From assembly GCF_031119335.1 (NCBI RefSeq), contig NZ_JAVHXT010000002.1:248001-312000 (forward strand): 64,000 nucleotides of DNA. Reading direction: 5' to 3'. Of this stretch, positions 58,390 to 64,000 are shown in pieces. Every line of letters starts with the position of its first letter. Position 1 is the first letter of the stretch. Below the pieces are notes generated by a model. That model was not told where the DNA came from. It ran no database searches and saw nothing but the letters and a program-made list of their open reading frames with translations. A program made the position numbers and the translations under genes. Source of the DNA: Pedobacter sp. (GTDB lineage: Bacteria > Bacteroidota > Bacteroidia > Sphingobacteriales > Sphingobacteriaceae).

Positions 58390-58833
58390 GTGAATACGTT
58401 AAGTTACAAAACTGTCTCTGCGAATGCTAAAACCGTTAACAAACAATGGGTTGTAGTTGATGCTGAAGGAGAGATTTTGGGGCGCTTGTCTTCTAAAATC
58501 GCTATGATTATTAGAGGTAAAAACAAGCCTGAGTACACCCCACACGTAGACTGTGGAGATAATGTAATTGTTATCAACGCAGACAAAGTTAAACTAACTG
58601 GAAACAAGTTGGCAGACAAAACCTACGTTCGTTACACTGGATATCCAGGTGGTCAACGTTTTATTTCTCCAAAAGAGTTATTGGCTAAGCACCCTCAACG
58701 CGTTGTTGAGAAAGCAGTACGTGGTATGTTACCTAAAACCAAATTAGGCAAAAAATTATACACTAATTTATTTGTTTATGCTGGTTCAGAGCATCCTCAC
58801 GCGGCACAATCGCCTAAAACCATTAAACTTTAA
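58390..58833 (+). CDS. rplM: Ribosomal protein L13
   Basis: A 147-residue large-subunit protein. Typical signature: WVVVDAEGEILGRLSSKIA near 20-38, HVDCGDNVIVINA, and the C-terminal GSEHPHAAQSPK. It starts with GTG; the N-terminal NTLSYKTVSAN matches Bacteroidetes L13 and there is no better ATG. First gene of the ribosomal operon. Confidence 0.98.
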   Translation: MNTLSYKTVSANAKTVNKQWVVVDAEGEILGRLSSKIAMIIRGKNKPEYTPHVDCGDNVIVINADKVKLTGNKLADKTYVRYTGYPGGQRFISPKELLAKHPQRVVEKAVRGMLPKTKLGKKLYTNLFVYAGSEHPHAAQSPKTIKL

Positions 58834-58849
58834 TTAAACGAGAAAAGAA

Positions 58850-59236
58850 ATGTCAACAACAAATACTTCTGGTAGAAGAAAAACAGCGGTTGCTCGTATC
58901 TATTTACAAGACGGCAACGGTGCTATTACCGTAAACGGTAAAGATTATAAAGTATATTTCCCAACCCTACCTTTACAATATATCGTTAACCAATCTTTCG
59001 AAGTTGCGGAAGTTGCTGGTAAATATGATGTAAAAGTAAACGTAGCTGGTGGTGGTGTTAAAGGACAAGCTGAGGCTGTTCGTTTAGCAATTGCTAAAGC
59101 TATTGTTGAATTAGATGCTGATAAAAAATCTGCTTTACGTGCTAAGGGCTTAGTAACCCGTGATATGCGTATGGTTGAGCGTAAGAAACCAGGACGTGCG
59201 AAAGCTCGTAAGAGATTCCAATTCAGTAAACGTTAA
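58850..59236 (+). CDS. rpsI: Ribosomal protein S9
   Basis: A 128-residue small-subunit protein with the N-terminal GRRKTAVARIYL and the basic C-terminal tail GRAKARKRFQFSKR, which reaches the P-site tRNA. Starts 16 bases after rplM. Confidence 0.98.
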   Translation: MSTTNTSGRRKTAVARIYLQDGNGAITVNGKDYKVYFPTLPLQYIVNQSFEVAEVAGKYDVKVNVAGGGVKGQAEAVRLAIAKAIVELDADKKSALRAKGLVTRDMRMVERKKPGRAKARKRFQFSKR

Positions 59237-59254
59237 TCTTAAGGAGACAATACA

Positions 59255-60079
59255 ATGGCAAGAACAACATATCAAGACTTATTGGATGCAGGTGTACACT
59301 TTGGTCACCTTACCCGTAAATGGAATCCAAAAATGGCTCCTTACATTTTCATGGAGCGTAATGGTATTCACATTATAGATTTAAATAAAACTTTAGCTAA
59401 AACTGAAGAAGCTGCTTCGGCGATTAAACAAATCGTAAAATCTGGTCGTAAGATCTTATTTGTAGCTACTAAAAAACAAGCTAAAGAGATTGTAGCAGAG
59501 CAAGCTAAAAAAGTAAACATGCCTTTCGTAACCGAGCGTTGGTTAGGTGGTATGTTAACTAACTTCGCTACTGTACGCAAGTCAATCAAGAAGATGGCTA
59601 ACATCGACAAGATGACTAAAGATGGTACTTATGCTATTCTTTCTAAGAAAGAGCGTTTGATGATCCAACGTGAGCGTATCAAATTAGAAAACCTTTTAGG
59701 TGGTATCGCTGATTTGAACCGTTTACCTGCGGCTATCTTCTTAATCGACGTGAAGAAAGAGCACATCGCTGTTGCTGAGGCTTTGAAATTAAACATTCCA
59801 ACTTTTGCAATGGTTGATACTAACTCTGATCCTTCTAACATCGATTTCCCTATTCCAGCGAATGATGATGCTACAAAATCAATCTCTTTGATTACTGACA
59901 TTATTGTTAAAGCTATTGAAGAAGGTTTAGATGAGCGCAAGCGTGAGAAAGATGATGAAGCTGAAAAAGAAGCTGTAGCTGCTAAAGCTGCTGCTGACGC
60001 TCCTGAGGCGCCTGCTAAAAAAGCTAAGAAAGAAGCTGTTGAAGCAGAAACTTCATCAGAAGATAACACAGAAGCATAA
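59255..60079 (+). CDS. rpsB: Ribosomal protein S2
   Basis: A 274-residue small-subunit protein. Hallmarks: DAGVHFGHLTRKWNPKMAPY and FVTERWLGGMLTNFATV. The C-terminal ~45 residues form an Ala/Lys/Glu-rich tail (KEAVAAKAAADAPEAPAKKAKK), longer than in E. coli but common in Bacteroidetes. Starts 18 bases after rpsI. Confidence 0.98.
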   Translation: MARTTYQDLLDAGVHFGHLTRKWNPKMAPYIFMERNGIHIIDLNKTLAKTEEAASAIKQIVKSGRKILFVATKKQAKEIVAEQAKKVNMPFVTERWLGGMLTNFATVRKSIKKMANIDKMTKDGTYAILSKKERLMIQRERIKLENLLGGIADLNRLPAAIFLIDVKKEHIAVAEALKLNIPTFAMVDTNSDPSNIDFPIPANDDATKSISLITDIIVKAIEEGLDERKREKDDEAEKEAVAAKAAADAPEAPAKKAKKEAVEAETSSEDNTEA

Positions 60080-60097
60080 ATAGATAGTATTTAAGTT

Positions 60098-60143
60098 AAG
60101 CGTTTGGAGTTTTGCGTTTTAAGACGCTTATCGCCAAACGCTT
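60098..60143. repeat. Hairpin between rpsB and tsf
   Basis: AAGCGTTTGG (60098-60107) pairs with CCAAACGCTT (60134-60143), with GCGTTTTAAGACGC inside. It lies in the 97-base rpsB-tsf gap and may adjust tsf expression. Confidence 0.7.
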
Positions 60144-60176
60144 ATCATTTTCAAAAAATTCATAAATTTTCAAAAA

Positions 60177-61022
60177 ATGTCTACAGTACAAATTTCTGCG
60201 GCAGATGTAAACAAATTACGTCAACAAACAGGTGCCGGCATGATGGATTGCAAAAAAGCGTTAATCGAAGCAAACGGCGATTTCGAAGCTGCAGTTGATT
60301 TATTGCGTAAAAAAGGTCAAAAAGTATCGGCTGCTCGTTCTGGTAATGCAACTTCTGAAGGTCTTGTATCGATCGCTGTTTCAGCAGATGGCACCAATGG
60401 TAAATTAGTTGCTTTGGCTTGCGAAACTGAGCCAGTTTCTAAAGTTGAAGATTTCCGCAACCTAGCTCAAGCTATTTTAGCTGCTGCTGTTGCTAACAAT
60501 CCTGCTTCTGCAGAAGAATTATCGGCTATTGCTTTAGAAGATGGACGTACAGTTGCTGAAACTATCACTGAATTAACTGGTAAAATCGGTGAGAAAATTG
60601 TTATCCAAGAGTACGCAAATATTACAGGTGAAAAAATTGTTTCTTACATTCACTCTAATGGTAAAATGGGTGTTTTGGTAGTTTTTGAAGGCGCTAATGG
60701 TGCTGATATTACTGAAGCTGGTAAAGATGTTGCAATGCAAATTGCTGCTATGAGTCCAATTGCTGTTGATAAAGACGGTGTTGATCCTGCTACTATTGAG
60801 CGTGAAATCGAAATTGCTAAAGACGTTATCCGTCAAGAAGGCAAACCAGAAGAAATGGTAGAAAAAATTGCCGCTGGTAAATTGAACAAATTCTACAAAG
60901 ACAGTACTTTATTAAACCAAGAGTTTGTTAAAGACGGTTCTATCGACGTTCGTAAATTCTTAGACAACACTGCTAAAGGATTAACAGTTACTGCTTTTAA
61001 ACGCGTACAATTAGGCGCTTAA
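60177..61022 (+). CDS. tsf: Elongation factor Ts
   Basis: A 281-residue GDP/GTP exchange factor for EF-Tu. The N-terminal UBA-like domain has VNKLRQQTGAGMMDCKKALIEANGDFEAAVDLLRKKG; the ALACETEPVSK core and the C-terminal EFVKDGSIDVRKFLDN are conserved. It ends the operon, with a strong terminator 22 bases on. Confidence 0.98.
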   Translation: MSTVQISAADVNKLRQQTGAGMMDCKKALIEANGDFEAAVDLLRKKGQKVSAARSGNATSEGLVSIAVSADGTNGKLVALACETEPVSKVEDFRNLAQAILAAAVANNPASAEELSAIALEDGRTVAETITELTGKIGEKIVIQEYANITGEKIVSYIHSNGKMGVLVVFEGANGADITEAGKDVAMQIAAMSPIAVDKDGVDPATIEREIEIAKDVIRQEGKPEEMVEKIAAGKLNKFYKDSTLLNQEFVKDGSIDVRKFLDNTAKGLTVTAFKRVQLGA

Positions 61023-61043
61023 TTTTTAAGCTAATCTATATAG

Positions 61044-61078
61044 AAAAGTCCCGGCAATTTGTCGGGACTTTTTTGTTT
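61044..61078 (+). terminator. Terminator after tsf
   Basis: AAAAGTCCCG (61044-61053) and CGGGACTTTT (61063-61072) form a 10-bp stem with a 9-nt loop and T-run. It ends the ribosomal operon and probably also the converging 61082 gene. Confidence 0.88.
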
Positions 61079-61081
61079 CTA

Positions 61082-61267
61082 TTAATCTTTTGCCGTTACT
61101 GCTACATGCAAGACTATTCCCCCGCCCAACATCAATAACAAGAAGCCTCCGAAAAAATAATGGCTAGCATTCTCAGTAGCAAATCCGTAACCTAGACCAT
61201 ACCAACCCAGACCTATAAGTACAAGTCCTATAATTACTTTAATGGCATTTAATATTCCTGTTTTCAT
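61082..61267 (-). CDS. Small two-helix membrane protein (61 aa)
   Basis: Two hydrophobic helices (about 7-28 and 36-56) rich in Gly (GLVLIGLGWYGLGYGF; YFFGGFLLLMLGGGIVLHV). No family recognised. A near-consensus -7 (TATCTTAG) lies upstream. Convergent with tsf. Confidence 0.7.
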   Translation of the reverse strand: MKTGILNAIKVIIGLVLIGLGWYGLGYGFATENASHYFFGGFLLLMLGGGIVLHVAVTAKD

Positions 61268-61355
61268 TAAAAAAAATCTAAGATAGATTAAGTATTTATT
61301 AGGAGAATTAGTTTTTTATATATTAATATTACAGTTCTTTTAAATTACTTTCTAA

Positions 61356-62570
61356 TTATTTCTTAATCGAATAATTGATCACTTCAGTTCCATCATCCTT
61401 TATCATTTTCACCAGCAGTTCATTTTGATTGGCAGTAACTTTCGTTAGAGTCCTTGTACCTTCCTTCGGTCCTCCCCCGATTACTAAGGGGTAACTATTT
61501 AAACCTTTTACGGGCTCATGTATTTGATATCGATGTGTGTGACCACTCAAAACTAAATCTACCTTACCCTTATTTAAGAGGGGCTCAAACACTTCTGTAC
61601 AATGTTTTGGCCCGTGCCAATCGCCAGAATAGCGAGGTGGAATATGCATTAAAACAACTCTAAAACGTGCCTTTTTAAATTCCTTACTTGCTATTTCCTT
61701 TGCTAATAATTCTGCCTGCTCACGCCTGTATCCATCAAAATCTACAATATTGGCGTAAACCGGATGCGTATCTTCTTTATCCTCTCCCGTATCTAATACC
61801 ACAAACCTAATTGGCCCTAAAGAGAAGGCATTGTAGCTTATGCTCTCAAAATACTGAGGTAATTCACGGCAATACTTACCACGAGTTTCATGATTTCCAC
61901 GAACATAAACAAATGGCGTATACTTAGCGAAAGCTTCGGTACAAGGTTGTAAAAAGTTTTTTATAATCTGCGGTTCGTCTGTTTGATAATCAAAAATATC
62001 TCCATTAAAAAAAACAAAATCAGGCTTGGTTTCCTTATCTAAACCCAACAAAAACGGAATGGATTTAGGTCTGTCATGAATATCATTTAACATGAAAAAA
62101 TTTACCTCTGCTTTATTTATATCTGGATTAACAAAAGACTGGATATCTGAATTTAACACCTCGCCATAAGTAAGCTTGTAAGGCTGAAAATCCTTAATTT
62201 CTTTTGAAACAATACGATAGTAATATTTTGTGCCGGGCTGTAGATTGATTAACTGTATTACGTTAATAGTTCCAATAGGCTTTAAACCAAGTTCAGTTTT
62301 TCCATAAGCTTTTTCGGTTAGACTATCAGGCGATAAACCATACTCTACCCAACTTGCTGCATTTTTATTTACTACCCATATAATAGAAACAGTGTTATTA
62401 AAAGAACTTTGCAAACATGGCCCCACAACAATCTTAAACCCTTCTTCTTTTCCATATAAAGGTTCCGAAGCAATCGCTAAAGATGGTTGTAGTAAAGCAG
62501 CAGCCCCTAACAGTGCTCCACCTTTTAAAAAATTACGTCTATTCTGATTTATGCTTCCTTGTTCTTCCAT
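61356..62570 (-). CDS. Tat-exported metallophosphoesterase with fibronectin-like N-domain
   Basis: A 404-residue exported phosphatase of the purple acid phosphatase-like group. The Tat signal is NRRNFLKGGALLGAAALL (twin arginines). Residues about 45-145 form a fibronectin-type domain (SVEYGLSPDSLTEKAYG-like; LQPGTKYYYRIVS); the catalytic domain has NDIHD, NGDIFD, GNHETRG, LMHIPP and GHTHRYQIH. It folds with metals in the cytoplasm before export. Substrate unknown. Confidence 0.93.
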   Translation of the reverse strand: MEEQGSINQNRRNFLKGGALLGAAALLQPSLAIASEPLYGKEEGFKIVVGPCLQSSFNNTVSIIWVVNKNAASWVEYGLSPDSLTEKAYGKTELGLKPIGTINVIQLINLQPGTKYYYRIVSKEIKDFQPYKLTYGEVLNSDIQSFVNPDINKAEVNFFMLNDIHDRPKSIPFLLGLDKETKPDFVFFNGDIFDYQTDEPQIIKNFLQPCTEAFAKYTPFVYVRGNHETRGKYCRELPQYFESISYNAFSLGPIRFVVLDTGEDKEDTHPVYANIVDFDGYRREQAELLAKEIASKEFKKARFRVVLMHIPPRYSGDWHGPKHCTEVFEPLLNKGKVDLVLSGHTHRYQIHEPVKGLNSYPLVIGGGPKEGTRTLTKVTANQNELLVKMIKDDGTEVINYSIKK

Positions 62571-62638
62571 TCCAAATTTGTTTAGATTTCTAATATAGAT
62601 TTACAAGCTCACAAATCGGCAAAATTTTTACATATTTG

Positions 62639-63739
62639 ATGATGCAAACGTTTGATAATTACGACTATTTTGACGGTAGAGAAATAAAACACAACCAATC
62701 AATTACCATTGGCAGTAATAAAATTGAATCTATAACCAATGCTGGCAAAATAGAAACTAGGAATGGCTTAATTGTTCCTGGCTTTATTGACCTACAAATT
62801 TATGGCGCCGCTGGCAAACTTTTCTCTGCCGATCCAACAATTGAAAATATCCGAATAATCGAAGATCAATTATTAAAAGAAGGTACTACGAGCTTTTTAA
62901 TTTGTTTAGCTACTAATACGCCAGAAGTTTTCAATCAATGTATTTCTGTAATTAAAGAATATCGAAAAGAGGCTAGAAATTGCATGGGCCTACATTTGGA
63001 AGGGCCATTTATCAACCCAGAAAAAAGAGGTGCACACGTAAGGGAATATATCCGTAAAGCCAGTTTGGATGAAATAAAATCGTTATTGGATTTTGGTGAT
63101 GGCACGATCAAAATGATGACTCTTGCGCCAGAGCTACAAGACGAGGAAGTCATCCAATATTTACTAGATAACGATGTTGTGGTTTCTCTAGGGCACAGCA
63201 GTGCAACTTTTGAGCAGGCTACTAAAGCCTACAATCAAGGCATCCAGACTACTACGCACCTGTTCAATGCCATGTCTGCACTGCAACATCGTACTCCTGG
63301 CATTCCAACCGCTGTGTTCAATCATCCTACGGCAATGTCAAGTATTATTGTAGATGGCCTGCATGTTGATTTCGAAGTGGTGAATGTTGCCGCCAAAGTA
63401 ATGAAAGAACGTTTATTTATCATCACAGATGCGGTGACCAAATGTAATTCGGGTCCCTACCAACACGTTGCTATAGATGGAAAATTCGTAATGCCGGATG
63501 GTACACTATCAGGTTCGGCAATGACAATGCTACAATCTATCAAAAATTGTGTTGCGCATTGCGATATCTCTTTAGTAAATGCTATTAATATGGCAACTTA
63601 TTATCCAGCGAAGCTGATCAAAAAAGAAAACGAAATTGGTAAGATAAGTGTTAATGCTGAAGCTAACTTCGTGGTTTTAAACGAGCAATTGAATATTGAA
63701 CAGGTATTTTACAAAGGCGAGGAAATTAAACGTAATTAA
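62639..63739 (+). CDS. nagA: N-acetylglucosamine-6-phosphate deacetylase
   Basis: About 366 residues; starts at one of two tandem ATGs (62639 or 62642). Deacetylates GlcNAc-6-P for amino-sugar and murein recycling. Metal and catalytic residues: Glu in HLEGPFINPEKRGAH, His in SLGHSSAT and QTTTHLFNAM, and the catalytic Asp in FIITDAV. No nagB or transporter gene is adjacent. Confidence 0.95.
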   Translation: MMQTFDNYDYFDGREIKHNQSITIGSNKIESITNAGKIETRNGLIVPGFIDLQIYGAAGKLFSADPTIENIRIIEDQLLKEGTTSFLICLATNTPEVFNQCISVIKEYRKEARNCMGLHLEGPFINPEKRGAHVREYIRKASLDEIKSLLDFGDGTIKMMTLAPELQDEEVIQYLLDNDVVVSLGHSSATFEQATKAYNQGIQTTTHLFNAMSALQHRTPGIPTAVFNHPTAMSSIIVDGLHVDFEVVNVAAKVMKERLFIITDAVTKCNSGPYQHVAIDGKFVMPDGTLSGSAMTMLQSIKNCVAHCDISLVNAINMATYYPAKLIKKENEIGKISVNAEANFVVLNEQLNIEQVFYKGEEIKRN

Positions 63740-63764
63740 AGCATCATCAATTAAAAAAACTTGA

Positions 63765-63772
63765 TAATTTTG
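63765..63772 (+). promoter_or_regulatory. Leaderless-type promoter of pyrH
   Basis: TAATTTTG matches TAnnTTTG and is 6 nt from the ATG at 63779. Confidence 0.65.
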
Positions 63773-63778
63773 TCTTTT

Positions 63779-64000
63779 ATGAAGTACAAACGTATCCTCC
63801 TCAAACTGAGCGGCGAATCGCTAATGGGCGAAAAGCAATATGGCATTGATAACGAACGAGTTAAGCAATATGCCGAAGACATTAAAGCCGTGCATGACCA
63901 AGGTCTAGAAATTGCAATTGTAATAGGCGGAGGAAACATTTTTAGAGGTTTAAGCGCCGAAAAATCTGGCATGGACAGGGCACAAGCCGATTATATGGGC
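63779..64000 (+). CDS. pyrH: UMP kinase, N-terminal part (cut by window edge)
   Basis: The first 74 codons of uridylate kinase: [21 protein letters not shown] with the phosphate-binding KLSGE, and [13 protein letters not shown] with the GGGN loop. It phosphorylates UMP to UDP. In many bacteria it follows tsf directly; here three genes lie between them. A perfect -7 element 6 nt upstream suggests its own promoter and a leaderless transcript. Confidence 0.95.
   Translation, partial: MKYKRILLKLSGESLMGEKQYGIDNERVKQYAEDIKAVHDQGLEIAIVIGGGNIFRGLSAEKSGMDRAQADYMG

Overview
The window looks like a chromosome segment of a member of the Bacteroidota, most likely Sphingobacteriaceae (Pedobacter-like). 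The evidence is: promoters with the Bacteroidetes -7 element TAnnTTTG and little sign of Shine-Dalgarno sequences; a B-type sdhCAB operon; lineage-typical families (DUF5687 permease, ORF6N, DUF4407, M61/M28/M14 secreted peptidases, CarboxypepD-reg TonB receptor); low-GC coding sequence; and intergenic DNA crowded with palindromic repeats. No rRNA, tRNA, CRISPR array, prophage or transposase gene was found.

Layout. 1-3.4 kb: unknown proteins, a CrcB/Fluc fluoride channel and urocanate hydratase (hutU). 3.4-6.2 kb: a small His/Cys-rich secreted protein followed by a ZnuD-like TonB-dependent receptor, probably a metal uptake pair. 6.5-9.9 kb: a five-gene operon (ABC ATPase, membrane protein, YtrA-type GntR repressor, GIN-domain-like protein, ankyrin protein) behind an inverted-repeat operator. 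10.2-13.3 kb: histidine ammonia-lyase (hutH), a Gfo/Idh/MocA oxidoreductase and a short conserved protein. 13.3-19.3 kb: an OmpA-type lipoprotein, an ABC ATPase/DUF5687 pair, rarA and a DEAD-box RNA helicase. 20.1-23.7 kb: succinate dehydrogenase sdhCAB. 24.2-34.9 kb: YtxH protein, methyltransferase, peptidase T, outer-membrane barrel, M14 carboxypeptidase, rhomboid, a lipoprotein, dipeptide epimerase, XRE regulator, rhodanese. 35-49.6 kb: beta-propeller, DUF4407, ORF6N regulator, DUF1579 proteins, M61 and M28 peptidases, GNAT, SPFH, CapA and NlpC/P60 proteins. 50-52.8 kb: pyruvate dehydrogenase E1-alpha and E2. 53-56.1 kb: a Fic protein inside direct repeats, then SH3/BON proteins. 56.4-61 kb: hisS, rplM-rpsI-rpsB-tsf. 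61-64 kb: metallophosphoesterase, nagA and the start of pyrH.

Most genes are household or secreted degradative functions: histidine breakdown (hutU, hutH), central carbon oxidation (pdh, sdh), translation, and periplasmic peptide or murein turnover (M14, M28, M61, pepT, dipeptide epimerase, NlpC/P60, nagA).

The unusual content is mostly non-coding. (1) The ORF6N gene has three copies of one palindrome, two in its promoter region and one inside its coding sequence. (2) Five dispersed copies of a structured repeat share conserved ends whose 4-bp stem shows compensatory change and carry different central hairpins; one holds another repeat family as its hairpin. (3) The Fic gene sits between 75-78 bp near-identical direct repeats. 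(4) Several genes have a perfect -7 element only 4-8 nt before the ATG, implying leaderless mRNAs. Starts were moved inward from the longest reading frame where a promoter, signal peptide or ATG supported it.
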